Positions 16,196-27,728 of a DNA stretch of 64,000 bases are shown in pieces. The DNA comes from Roseateles_E sp005503085 (GTDB lineage: Bacteria > Pseudomonadota > Gammaproteobacteria > Burkholderiales > Burkholderiaceae_C), in the NCBI RefSeq assembly GCF_028462495.1, contig NZ_JAQOWX010000014.1, positions 1-64,000 on the forward strand, read 5' to 3'. The stretch's first letter is position 1, and each line of letters begins with the position of its first letter. Made by a program: the position numbers and the translations under genes. A model generated the notes under the pieces. It worked only from the letters and a program-made list of their open reading frames with translations. It was not told where the DNA came from and made no database searches.

Positions 16196-19100
16196 GGATG
16201 GGTCTCCGACATCATGGCTTCGCAGTATTGCAGAGCGCGGCCAAAGTCCAGCTGCGCCATCGCCTCGTCCAGCGCCTCGAAGTGTTCAGGCGACAGCGTG
16301 GCCCCATGCTCAAGGCGCAGACGCTCCAGCACATCGAGTGCCGCCATGTCCGAGCGACCCAGCAGCTGGGCCAGCTGGCGCAGCGCCTGCTGCCGCTGGG
16401 ATGCGTCGCCCGTCACTGCGCCCGCCGGCATGGCGGGCGCCTCGTCCAGCGCCTGGACCAGGTCCGACAAGGCCTGCAGATCGGAGGCTATCTGCTGCTC
16501 CAGCGCCGCGACGGCCGCTGGCGTCAGGCCACCCCCGCTCTTGAGCCCCTGCTCCAGCGCGCCGGCGCGTGACGCCAGCGCGTTCGCGCCCAGGGTTGCG
16601 GCCAGGCCCTTGAAGCCATGCAGCGCCGCCGCCGCCTCGGCGAAGCCTTCGTCGAGCAGATGGGCGCGCAGCTGCGCCGGCAGCGCCTCGGCCTGGCCGC
16701 TGAAGGAGCGCAGCATGCGCCGGTACAAACCCGTCTTGCCCATCATGCGCTGCAGCGCGCCCTGCGGGTCCAGGCCCGGCGCGGCGCCGGCCGGCGCGGC
16801 GCGCCAGGCGGTGCCGCCGCGCAGCAGGGCCACCAGCGCGTCCAGATCAAAGGGCTTGCCGATATGGGCATTCATGCCCGCCTCCAGACAGGCCAGCCGG
16901 TCCTCGGGCATGGCGTTGGCCGTCATCGCGATGATGGGCAGCTCGCCCAGGCCCAGCTCGCTGCGGATCAGCCGGGTGGCGCTCAGACCGTCCAGCACCG
17001 GCATCTGCACATCCATCAGCACCGCGTCCCAGTGCGGATCGACCGCCAGCAGGTCCAGCGCGAGCCGGCCGTTGCCGGCCAGCGTCACGCGGGCACCCTC
17101 GTCCTGCAACAGCTCCTGCGCGATCTGCTGGTTGTTCAGATTGTCCTCGACCACCAGCAGCCGCATGCCGTCGAGCCGGTGCTGCTGCGGGTCCGAGGCC
17201 GCCGCAGCGGCCGGCGCCTGCGCCAGCGGCAGGCTCAGGCTGAAGAAGAAACGGCTGCCCTGCCCCGGCGCACTGTTCAGGCCCAGCTCGCCACCCATCA
17301 GCCGCACCAGGCGCTGGCTGATCGCCAGGCCCAGCCCGCTGCCGCCGAAACGCCGTGTCGTCGAGGCCTCGGCCTGGCTGAAGCCGCTGAAGACATGGCT
17401 TTGCTGATCGGCGGCAATGCCGATGCCGCTGTCCTGCACCTCGAATTCGATCTCGACCCGCTGTGCGTCCAGGTGGTGGCAGCGCAGCGCGACCCGCACC
17501 TCGCCGCGCTCGGTGAACTTGACCGCGTTGCCGCCCAGATTGATCAGCACCTGCTGCAGCCGCAGCGCATCGCCCCACAGCCATGGCGGCAGGGCCGGGT
17601 CGAGCTCGAAGACCAGGGCCAGTGCCTTGTCGCCGATATTGGCCCGCAGTATCACCGCCAGCTCATCGACCAGTACCCGGGGGCTGAAGGCAAACGGGTC
17701 CAGATCCAGCTTGCCGGCCTCGACCTTGGAGAAGTCCAGGATGTCGTTGAGCAGGCGCAAGAGCGAGCGCGCCGCGCCTTCGCTCTTGCCCAGATAATCG
17801 CGCTGGCGCTCGTCCAGCGGCGTGCGCTGCAGCAGCCTGAGCATGCCCAACACCGCATTCATCGGCGTGCGGATCTCGTGGCTCATAGTGGCCAGGAACT
17901 GGCTCTTGGCCAGGCTGGCCTGCACGGCCACCGCCGTGGCGCGCTCCGCTTCGGCCTGAGCCTCCTGCTGGCGCGCCTGCAGACGCTTGCGCGCGGTGAT
18001 GTCGATGAACACGCCCAGATAGCCGTAGCGGCTGCCGTCACGGCCGCGCAGCTCGGTGACCACGCGCAGCGCCTCCATCGTCTGGCCATCCCGGCGCAGA
18101 TAGCAGCTCTCGATCTCGCGGTTCAGCTCGGTGGGGTGGACCAGGGCCTCGAAGCCGTCGACACGCTCGCCGGTCTGACGGAACACCCGCTCGCTGGCCT
18201 CGATCAGATCCGAGGCCGAGCTGAAGTCGGCGGCCGTGCCGCGCCCCACCACATCCTCGGCCGGCCAGCCCAGCATCTGCTCGGCACCGCGGTTGAACAG
18301 CGTGATCACCCGGTCCTCGCCGGTCGCCACCAGGCCCACCTTGGTGCTGGAGTCCAGCACCGCATTGAGCAGGGCCACGGTGCGCGCCTGTTCCTGCGCG
18401 GCGCGGCGCTGCTCGCTGACATCGGCGTAGGTGGAGACAAAGCCCAGGCCCGGCACCGGCGCGCTGCGGATCTCCAGGCACAAGCCATCGCGCCGCCAGC
18501 GCTCCCAGTAATGCGGCTCGCGCAGCGCCGCTTCGACGCGGGCCCAGGTCTGGGCCAGCGCCTGCTCCAGCGAGGCCTCGCCATAGTCGCCATGCGGCCA
18601 GCGCGAGCGCACCGTGTCTTCCACCGTGACCGTGCCGGCGGCGAAGAAATCGGGCCCGAACTGGTAGAGCCGCTCGTACATGCTGTTGTGCAGCAGCAGC
18701 CGCCCCTGCGGGTCGATCACCGTCAGACCGCAGGGCAGGCTCTCCAGCACCACACGCAGCAGCTCGGCGCTGCGGCGCTGCTCGGCCTCCAGACGCTTGC
18801 GCTCGCTGATGTCCACATAGGTGGTCACCAGCCCGCCGTCGGGCATGGGCGCGCCGCGGATTTCCAGCGCCGTGCCGTCCGGCCGGATGCGCTCGAACTG
18901 GTGCGGTCCACCCTGGCGGGCCCGCGCGACGATGCGCTCCAGCTGCTCGGACGGGTCTTCGTCGGCCTCGACCTGGTACTCGCCACGCTCGAGGTTGTAG
19001 CGGATGAAGTCCTCGAAACGGGTGTCGCCGGGCTGGCCGAACGCGGGCGGGAAATCCAGCAGGCGCAAGAAGGCCTCGTTGTGAGCCACCAGCCGAAACT

Positions 19101-20994
19101 CGGCATCGAACACGCTCAGGCCGCAGGGCAGGCTGTCCAGCACGCTGCGTAGCAGTGCGTGGCTGCGCTGAGTCGAGGCCTCCAGCGCGCGGCGTTCGCT
19201 GATATCGATATGCATGCCGGCCATCCAGTGCGGCCGGCCATCGGCGGTGCGTGCGATCACCCGGCCGCGCGACTGCACCCAGACCCAGTGGCCCTCGCGG
19301 TGGCGCATGCGGAACTCGGCCTGGTAGTCGGGCGTGTCGCCCTGCAGATGGGCATGCAGGGCCAGTTCGGCGCCGGGCAGGTCCTCGGGATGAACCAGGC
19401 CGGACCAGGTGCTCATGCCCAGCGGCTGCAGTTGCTCGCGCGTGAGGCCTAGCATGCCGGCCCAGCGCTCGTTGATGCGCAGCTCGCCGGCGATCAGGTC
19501 CAGCTCCCAGGTGCCGGCATGGGTGCCGGCAATGATATTGGCCAGGCGCTCGCGCTCCAGCGCCAGCGCCTCGGCGGCCTGCTTGCGCTCGGTGATGTCC
19601 AGCGCGATCTCGATAAAGCCGCTCAACCGCCCCTGCTCGTCGCGCACCGGCTGCACCTCGGTATCAACCCAGTAGAGGCTGCCATCCTTGCGCCGGTTCA
19701 GGATCTCGACCCGGCAGCCCTGACCCTCGGCCGCCGCCTGCGCCAGCGTCCGCAGCACGGCCGGATCGGCCAGGCCGCTGCCCAGCAGCTCGCCCGGCGT
19801 GCGGCCCAGCGCCTCGGCGCTGCTATAGCCGGTGACCCGGCCAAAGCCCTCGTTGACCCAGCTGATGCGCAGCTGCGCATCGGTGGCCAGCACGCTATTG
19901 GTCGTCCCTCGCGCGACGACGGCCAGGCGCTCCAGATCACCCGTCATCGCCTCGGCCAGCGCCTGGGCCCGGGCGCGTCCCGAGGCCAGCAGATAGACCA
20001 CCCCGGCCAGCGCCGCGCTGAGCAACAGCCCGCCGGCGCCGACCCAGACCGGCTCGTTGCGGGCCAGCTCGCGCTCCAGACCGGGCAGGCTGTCCAGCCG
20101 CAGCCAGAACCGGCGCCCGCCGAACTCCAGCGAGCGCAGCGCGCTGAAGCGCGGTTCGGCCGCCACCACGCTGCCAAACACCAGATGGTCCGCATGGGCC
20201 GTCTCACCCTCGTAAATGCGCAAGGCCAGACGCCCATCGCCGGCCGCCGCCAGATCGGCAAACAGCTCGCGTGCCACCAGCGGCGCATAGACCAGGCCGC
20301 GCAAGGTGTCGCGGCGCTGCTGCGTGGTTTGAGGATCGGTGCCCTTGCGGTAGATCGGCAGCATCAGCAGAAAGCCCGGGCTCTGCTGCTCGTCCTGCAC
20401 CAGCGTGATGCGGCCGGTCAACATGGCCTGCCCGCTGTCGATGGCACGCTCGATCATCTCGCGCCGCAAGGGCTCGCCGCCCATGTCCAGGCCCCAGGCA
20501 TTGCGGTTGTCGCGCAAGGGCTCGATGTATTTGATGATGTAGTGCGGCTGCGCCTGCCCCAGGCGCTTGACGCCGAAATCGAGCGCGCCCTCGTCTTGCA
20601 GTTCGGCCGCCAGCGCCGGCAGCGCCGAAGCCTGGACCGGTTCGACAAAGCCGAAGCCGCGCACGCCGGGAAACTCGCGGGTCATCTGGCGCGACTCCAC
20701 ATAGGCGCGGAACTCGCCGAGCTGCACATCGCGGCTGGCGGTGAACAGGCCGCGCCCGCCATGCAGGCCGTAGATCGGCAGATTCAGGCGGCGCTGCAGC
20801 TCGCGCTCGATCCGCTCGCCCAGACGCTCGAACTCGCGGCCGGCCTGGCTGCGCTCCTCGGCCCGCAGCCAGGCCGTGGCGGCCAGGGTCAGCAGCAAAC
20901 CCATCATCAGCACCACCATGGCCAGCGACCGGGCCGACCAGCCGCTGCGCCGCAGCCTGCGACGCCAGCGCGACGGCGCCTCTTGCTCCTGCAT
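16192..20994 (-). CDS. CHASE-multi-PAS hybrid sensor histidine kinase with REC and Hpt domains
   Basis: Large membrane sensor kinase of 1600 residues with a complete internal phosphorelay. In order, it has a membrane helix at about residues 23-45, an extracytoplasmic CHASE domain at about 75-300 (motif REFPGVRGFGFVEPV), a second helix at about 318-340, and five PAS domains at about 360-1000. A HisKA domain follows with His1039 in MSHEIRTP, then an HATPase domain. A receiver has phosphoacceptor Asp1328 (LMDVQMPVLDG), and a C-terminal Hpt domain has His1459 in LHGFKGLAATLG. PAS3 and PAS4 look like a tandem duplication (SLPCGLSVFD versus SLPCGLTVID). Phosphate should flow H-D-H and on to the coupled REC-GGDEF protein. 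CHASE ligands are usually small extracellular molecules, and this one is unknown. Confidence 0.93.
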   Translation of the reverse strand: MQEQEAPSRWRRRLRRSGWSARSLAMVVLMMGLLLTLAATAWLRAEERSQAGREFERLGERIERELQRRLNLPIYGLHGGRGLFTASRDVQLGEFRAYVESRQMTREFPGVRGFGFVEPVQASALPALAAELQDEGALDFGVKRLGQAQPHYIIKYIEPLRDNRNAWGLDMGGEPLRREMIERAIDSGQAMLTGRITLVQDEQQSPGFLLMLPIYRKGTDPQTTQQRRDTLRGLVYAPLVARELFADLAAAGDGRLALRIYEGETAHADHLVFGSVVAAEPRFSALRSLEFGGRRFWLRLDSLPGLERELARNEPVWVGAGGLLLSAALAGVVYLLASGRARAQALAEAMTGDLERLAVVARGTTNSVLATDAQLRISWVNEGFGRVTGYSSAEALGRTPGELLGSGLADPAVLRTLAQAAAEGQGCRVEILNRRKDGSLYWVDTEVQPVRDEQGRLSGFIEIALDITERKQAAEALALERERLANIIAGTHAGTWELDLIAGELRINERWAGMLGLTREQLQPLGMSTWSGLVHPEDLPGAELALHAHLQGDTPDYQAEFRMRHREGHWVWVQSRGRVIARTADGRPHWMAGMHIDISERRALEASTQRSHALLRSVLDSLPCGLSVFDAEFRLVAHNEAFLRLLDFPPAFGQPGDTRFEDFIRYNLERGEYQVEADEDPSEQLERIVARARQGGPHQFERIRPDGTALEIRGAPMPDGGLVTTYVDISERKRLEAEQRRSAELLRVVLESLPCGLTVIDPQGRLLLHNSMYERLYQFGPDFFAAGTVTVEDTVRSRWPHGDYGEASLEQALAQTWARVEAALREPHYWERWRRDGLCLEIRSAPVPGLGFVSTYADVSEQRRAAQEQARTVALLNAVLDSSTKVGLVATGEDRVITLFNRGAEQMLGWPAEDVVGRGTAADFSSASDLIEASERVFRQTGERVDGFEALVHPTELNREIESCYLRRDGQTMEALRVVTELRGRDGSRYGYLGVFIDITARKRLQARQQEAQAEAERATAVAVQASLAKSQFLATMSHEIRTPMNAVLGMLRLLQRTPLDERQRDYLGKSEGAARSLLRLLNDILDFSKVEAGKLDLDPFAFSPRVLVDELAVILRANIGDKALALVFELDPALPPWLWGDALRLQQVLINLGGNAVKFTERGEVRVALRCHHLDAQRVEIEFEVQDSGIGIAADQQSHVFSGFSQAEASTTRRFGGSGLGLAISQRLVRLMGGELGLNSAPGQGSRFFFSLSLPLAQAPAAAAASDPQQHRLDGMRLLVVEDNLNNQQIAQELLQDEGARVTLAGNGRLALDLLAVDPHWDAVLMDVQMPVLDGLSATRLIRSELGLGELPIIAMTANAMPEDRLACLEAGMNAHIGKPFDLDALVALLRGGTAWRAAPAGAAPGLDPQGALQRMMGKTGLYRRMLRSFSGQAEALPAQLRAHLLDEGFAEAAAALHGFKGLAATLGANALASRAGALEQGLKSGGGLTPAAVAALEQQIASDLQALSDLVQALDEAPAMPAGAVTGDASQRQQALRQLAQLLGRSDMAALDVLERLRLEHGATLSPEHFEALDEAMAQLDFGRALQYCEAMMSETHP

Positions 20995-21124
20995 GCCTCA
21001 CCTCGCCATTTCGGTCTTGCGTTGCAAGCCAGTCTATCCCGGCGGTGGAATCCCCAGCAGCATCCGCAAACGCCATCGCGTCTAATGGCTGTTGGGATTT
21101 CATAAAGAGCAGCGGAGCCAGGTC

Positions 21125-22048
21125 TTGAGCCAGAGCACAGCCTTCAAGGTTTTATGGGTCGACGAGTACAGCCCGGCCATCCTGGCGGCCGAGTTGGGGG
21201 CGACCGAATGGGGGCGCTTCAAGCTGCAGCGCTGCGCCAGCCTGGAGGAAGCGGCCCTGCTGCTGGGCGAGCATCCCCACGATGCGCTGCTGGCGGCCTT
21301 GCCCAGCGAGCGCGCGGCCGGCTTGACGGCCTGGGCGGCGCTGTCGCATGCGGTGCAGGAGACGGCGGTGCTGGTGCTGAGCCCGGCCTGCCCGGCGCCG
21401 GTGGCGCTGGAGCTGCTGCAGCGCGGCGTGCAGGATGTCGTGCTGCAGACCCAGTGGGGCCAGCACGGGCTGGCGCGCAGCCTGCGCTGGGCCATCGAGC
21501 GCCACCGCCTGGACCGCAGCGCGCGCAAGGCCTATGCCACCGATCTGGACACCGGCCTGCCGACCCGTGCCCAGCTGCTGGACCATATCCACCATCTGCT
21601 GGCCTTGCGCCAGCGCGAACCCTCGCCGATGGCCCTGCTGGTGTTGCGCATCTCGGGCCTGAGCAAGGTGCGCGAGCGCCTGGGCCGGGAGAGCGTCAAT
21701 GTGTTGCGCCGGCGCCTGGCGGTGCGGCTGCGCGCCGGCGTGCGGGCCAGCGATGTGGTGGTCAGCCTGGGCAGCGACAGCTACGGCGTGCTGCTGGCCT
21801 CGACCGAGCAGCCCGAGGATGCCGAGCGCGTCGCGCTGAAGCTGGCGGCGGCGCTGCAAAAACCGCTGCATCTGGCCGGGCAGTCGCTGAGCGTCGGTGC
21901 GCGCGTGGGGCTCAGCCTCTACCCGGGCGGCGCCCAGGACGCCGAGACCCTGCTGCGCCAAGCCACCAACGCCGCCGCCCATGCCGGCGCGCCGGCACCG
22001 CCGCGCGTGCACAAGAAGGCGGCCAATGATGAGCCGCCGAGCCCCTAA
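21125..22048 (+). CDS. Degenerate receiver plus degenerate GGDEF protein
   Basis: About 307 residues in two parts. Residues 1-130 resemble a response-regulator receiver (FKVLWVDEYSPA start, VLVLSPACPAP later) without a clear phosphoacceptor Asp. The C-terminal 170 residues have the fold of a GGDEF domain, from the LDTGLPTRAQL element on. The catalytic loop reads GSDSY instead of GGDEF, so cyclase activity is not expected. The preceding RASD sits exactly where the c-di-GMP-binding I-site RxxD belongs, so it may be a c-di-GMP receptor. No ATG fits. The TTG at 21125, 9 nt after CGGAG, is my choice, and another TTG at 21092 would add 11 residues. It diverges from the hybrid kinase and its stop abuts gabD. 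Confidence 0.75.
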   Translation: MSQSTAFKVLWVDEYSPAILAAELGATEWGRFKLQRCASLEEAALLLGEHPHDALLAALPSERAAGLTAWAALSHAVQETAVLVLSPACPAPVALELLQRGVQDVVLQTQWGQHGLARSLRWAIERHRLDRSARKAYATDLDTGLPTRAQLLDHIHHLLALRQREPSPMALLVLRISGLSKVRERLGRESVNVLRRRLAVRLRAGVRASDVVVSLGSDSYGVLLASTEQPEDAERVALKLAAALQKPLHLAGQSLSVGARVGLSLYPGGAQDAETLLRQATNAAAHAGAPAPPRVHKKAANDEPPSP

Positions 22049-23533
22049 TCACTTCAGGATGTCGCCCAGGCAGAGGTACTTCATCTCGACATAGTCCTCG
22101 ATGCCGTGGCGCGAGCCCTCGCGGCCCAGGCCGCTTTGCTTGACGCCGCCGAACGGCACCTCGGCCACCGAGATCAGGCCGGTGTTGACGCCCACCATGC
22201 CGTACTCCAGCGCCTCGCCGACGCGGAAGATGCGGCCAATATCGCGGCTGTAGAAATAGCTGGCCAGGCCGAATTCGGTGTTGTTGGCCAGCGCCACAAC
22301 CTCGGCCTCGGTCTTGAATTTGAAGACCGGCGCCACCGGGCCGAAGGTCTCCTCGCGCGAGCAAAGCATCTGCGCGCTGGCATCGGCCAGCAAGGTCGGC
22401 TCGAAGAAGCGCTCGCCCAGATCGGGCCGCGTCTTGCCGCCGGCCACCAGGCGCGCGCGCAGCGCCAGCGCGTCGGCCCCATGGGTTTCGACCTTGGCGA
22501 CGGCCAGATCGTCGATCAAGGGGCCCTGGCTGACGCCGGGCTCGAAGCCGTTGCCCAGCTTGATGCCGGCTACCTTGGCGGCCAGCTTCTCGACGAACTG
22601 TTCGTAGACCGACTCCTGCACATAGAGACGGTTCGCGCAGACGCAGGTCTGGCCGGCGTTGCGGTACTTGCTGGCCATCGCGCCCTCGACGGCGCTGTCG
22701 ATATCGGCATCGTCGAAGACGATGAAGGGCGCGTTGCCGCCCAGCTCCAGCGACAGCTTCTTGATCGTCGGCGCGCACTGCCGCATCAGGATGCGGCCGA
22801 CCTCGGTCGAGCCGGTGAAGGAGAGGTGGCGTATCACATCGCTTTCACACAGCAGCTTGCCGATCGCGATCGAGCCCTCGCCGTCGGCCGTCAGCACGTT
22901 CAGCACGCCCGAGGGCATGCCGGCGCGCTGGGCCAGTTCGGCCACCGCCAGCGCCGACAGCGGCGTCTGCTCGGCGGGCTTGATGATGACGGTGCAGCCC
23001 GCGGCCAGCGCCGGTGCCACCTTGCGGGTGATCATCGCAATCGGGAAATTCCAGGGCGTGATCGCCGCGCAGACGCCCATGGCCTGCTTGAGCACCAGAT
23101 AGCGCTTGTTGTTGTCGGTGGTCGGGATCGTCTCGCCATAGACCCGCTTGCCCTCCTCGGCGAACCAGTCGATGAAGCTGGCGCCATAGACCACCTCGCC
23201 CTTGGCCTCGGCCAGTGGCTTGCCCTGCTCGGCCGTCATGATGCGGGCCAGATCGTCGGCATGCTTGACCAGCAGCTGCTGCCAGCGCATCAGGATGGCG
23301 GCACGCTCCTTGGCGGTCTTGCCGCGCCAGACCACCCAGGCATTGTTGGCGGCGGCAATCGCGGCCTCGGTCTCGGCTTGGCCCAGATTGGCGACATCGG
23401 CCAGATGAGCGCCGGTGGCCGGGTCGTGGACGGCGAAGGTGCTCTTGCCGGACACCCATTCGCCATTGATCAGGGCCTGGGTCTTCAGCAGGCTGGCATC
23501 GTCCAGCGCGCTCAGCGGTGACACATGGTCCAT
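22049..23533 (-). CDS. gabD: NAD(P)-dependent succinate-semialdehyde dehydrogenase
   Basis: Aldehyde dehydrogenase of 494 residues that most resembles GabD, which oxidises succinate semialdehyde to succinate in the GABA shunt. Visible features are the cofactor-site segment ITPWNFPIAMITRK, the Rossmann-type FTGSTEVGRILM, the general base in LELGGNAPFIVFDDAD, and nucleophile Cys297 in NAGQTCVCANR. An in-frame ATG lies 15 nt upstream, but GGAGAG sits at the right distance from the ATG at 23533, so that start is preferred. No gabT or transporter is adjacent. A closely related semialdehyde such as glutarate semialdehyde is possible. Confidence 0.88.
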   Translation of the reverse strand: MDHVSPLSALDDASLLKTQALINGEWVSGKSTFAVHDPATGAHLADVANLGQAETEAAIAAANNAWVVWRGKTAKERAAILMRWQQLLVKHADDLARIMTAEQGKPLAEAKGEVVYGASFIDWFAEEGKRVYGETIPTTDNNKRYLVLKQAMGVCAAITPWNFPIAMITRKVAPALAAGCTVIIKPAEQTPLSALAVAELAQRAGMPSGVLNVLTADGEGSIAIGKLLCESDVIRHLSFTGSTEVGRILMRQCAPTIKKLSLELGGNAPFIVFDDADIDSAVEGAMASKYRNAGQTCVCANRLYVQESVYEQFVEKLAAKVAGIKLGNGFEPGVSQGPLIDDLAVAKVETHGADALALRARLVAGGKTRPDLGERFFEPTLLADASAQMLCSREETFGPVAPVFKFKTEAEVVALANNTEFGLASYFYSRDIGRIFRVGEALEYGMVGVNTGLISVAEVPFGGVKQSGLGREGSRHGIEDYVEMKYLCLGDILK

Positions 23534-23607
23534 CTTGAATCTCTCCATCGACGCGGTGATGGCGCAACTCTAACCGCTGGCGCGACGCCGCCGGGCGAGG
23601 CCCGCCC

Positions 23608-23613
23608 TATAAT
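23608..23613 (+). promoter_or_regulatory. -10 element of the alaS promoter
   Basis: A consensus TATAAT lies 69 nt before the alaS ATG in a very GC-rich intergenic stretch. The -35 region is weak. The predicted leader of about 60 nt contains a possible hairpin (ACCGCCGG at 23640 with CCGGTGGT near 23655, allowing one G-U pair) just before the ribosome site AGGAAAG. Whether the leader regulates alaS is unknown. Confidence 0.5.
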
Positions 23614-23681
23614 CGAAATCCCCGAAAAATCAAGCATTTACCGCCGGACTCATGCCGGTGGTGCGCTAGGAAAGCCCCGGA

Positions 23682-26378
<2,697 letters not shown>

Positions 26379-26402
26379 TCCCGGCTACGATCTTCCACAC
26401 AC

Positions 26403-26440
26403 GGGGGCCCCGCGGGGCCCCGGTTCTTTTCTGCTTTTTG
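26403..26440 (+). terminator. Intrinsic terminator after alaS
   Basis: GGGGCCCC at 26404-26411 pairs with GGGGCCCC at 26414-26421, a self-complementary word, across a two-base GC loop. A T-rich run (TTCTTTTCTGCTTTTT) follows. It lies between the alaS stop and the AGGAGG ribosome site of the next gene, so the downstream gene probably needs read-through or its own promoter. Confidence 0.75.
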
Positions 26441-26451
26441 AGGAGGCGCTT

Positions 26452-27153
26452 GTGAGCGACACCCTGGACCAGGACAACGCCGAGCGCCTGGCCGCCCTGC
26501 TGAATATTCGTGCCGCGCAATCGAGCGAAGACGAAGAGGCGGTGCCGATTGACACCTTGGACGGCTATATGACGGCGCTGATCTGCGGCCCCGTCGTCGC
26601 TTCGCCACTGCAGGCGATGGACGCCTTGTTCGGCGAGAACTGGCCCGAGCCGCTGCAGGCCCAGGACCAGCTGGAGGCCTTCACCGACGCGCTGCACGAG
26701 CGCTGGAACGAGATCGCCGAGAACCTGGCGCCCGAGCCTCTGGCCGAGCAGCCCGACGCAATGCAGCTGAGCCCGCTGATCACCGAGTTCGACGAGGCCA
26801 CCAAGGCCGAGCTGCTGTCGCAAGGCGTGCTGCGCGCCGAGCAGCTGGCCGAGCTGCCGCCCACTGGCGTGATGTGGGTCGAGGGCTTTATGCAGGCGGT
26901 GGAGGACAACCAGCAGCACTGGTATGTGCACGACACCGACAGCGAGGCCGGCCAGATGCTGGACGCGATGCTGATGTCGGTGGCCGCCGTCGCGATGCCG
27001 GCCGGCGAGCAGCGCGAGGCCTATATCGTCGAGGCCTATGACGAGGGCGAAGAGGTGGACCAGGACGTGCTGATCGACGATGCGCTGTTCTCGGTGCAGG
27101 ACCTGCGCCTGTTCTGGCTGCAGCACCCGGCACCGGAAGCACCGCTGCACTGA
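26452..27153 (+). CDS. UPF0149 family protein (YecA/YgfB-like)
   Basis: Acidic 233-residue protein of the YecA/YgfB (UPF0149) family. Recognisable elements are DTLDGYMTALICGP near residue 30, the WVEGFMQAV segment, and a strongly acidic C-terminal half. The start is GTG at 26452, placed 5 nt after a perfect AGGAGG. An open extension upstream overlaps alaS and is ignored. The common C-terminal zinc-binding SEC-C motif is absent. The molecular role of the family is poorly known. It follows alaS on the same strand, after a terminator. Confidence 0.85.
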   Translation: MSDTLDQDNAERLAALLNIRAAQSSEDEEAVPIDTLDGYMTALICGPVVASPLQAMDALFGENWPEPLQAQDQLEAFTDALHERWNEIAENLAPEPLAEQPDAMQLSPLITEFDEATKAELLSQGVLRAEQLAELPPTGVMWVEGFMQAVEDNQQHWYVHDTDSEAGQMLDAMLMSVAAVAMPAGEQREAYIVEAYDEGEEVDQDVLIDDALFSVQDLRLFWLQHPAPEAPLH

Positions 27154-27174
27154 GCCATTCAGGCGCCGCTCAGT

Positions 27175-27657
27175 TCAGAGCTTGCCGCTGCAGTTCGGCG
27201 CGCCGCAGCGGCAGCGCAGCCGCCCTTCGTGGTGGCTGTCGCCGTAGTGGCAGGTGATCTCCTCGCCGGGTTCGATATCGCGCAGCGCATAGAACTCGAC
27301 CCGGCCCTGGCGGATGCGCAGCACCGCATTGGGCGCGCAGCAATGGTTGATATTGCGCATCGGCTCGGGAGAGTCCGTCGCATCGACCGCGCGGGTTTCC
27401 GACACCTCGACGATATGGATGCGCTCGCGCCCCTTGGCACGCCGGCGCGCCTCGCGCACCGAGATCGACTCGCCGCGCATCTCGCCAATCTTGCGGCGCG
27501 CCGGGATCGCCTCCTCGGCGAACACCCCCAGGCCGTCGATCGCGCTGGGCCCGGCCCGCAGCGCATAACGCAGCGCCGGCTGCGGCTGGCCGCGCGGGCG
27601 TGGCGCTACTGCTTCGATGACGGGGCGGGGCGGGACGATGGCGGACAGGCGAGGCAT
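27175..27657 (-). CDS. SET domain protein-lysine methyltransferase-like protein
   Basis: A 160-residue protein made almost entirely of a SET domain, which transfers methyl groups from S-adenosylmethionine to lysine. The N-terminal SET motif is GPSAIDGLGVFAEEAI. The central cofactor motif is NHCCAPNA, GEEITCHYGD closes the active site, and a cysteine-rich post-SET tail CRCGAPNCSG would bind zinc. Small stand-alone SET proteins occur in several bacteria, where targets are mostly unknown. The ATG at 27657 precedes the domain. Further upstream codons are open but look non-coding. Confidence 0.87.
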   Translation of the reverse strand: MPRLSAIVPPRPVIEAVAPRPRGQPQPALRYALRAGPSAIDGLGVFAEEAIPARRKIGEMRGESISVREARRRAKGRERIHIVEVSETRAVDATDSPEPMRNINHCCAPNAVLRIRQGRVEFYALRDIEPGEEITCHYGDSHHEGRLRCRCGAPNCSGKL

Positions 27658-27692
27658 GACCTGATTGTCGCCGCGATGCGACGCGCCCCCAG

Positions 27693-27722
27693 TTGACCTT
27701 GTCGCGCCAGGCCCCGCATACT
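27693..27722 (+). promoter_or_regulatory. Sigma-70-type promoter of a short transcript
   Basis: TTGACC at 27693-27698 (-35) is spaced 18 nt from CATACT at 27717-27722 (-10). Transcription would begin about 7 nt later, at or next to the ATG at 27730. No annotated gene begins directly downstream, but a strong terminator lies about 170 nt on, which together define a short transcription unit. Confidence 0.55.
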
Positions 27723-27728
27723 GGGGCC

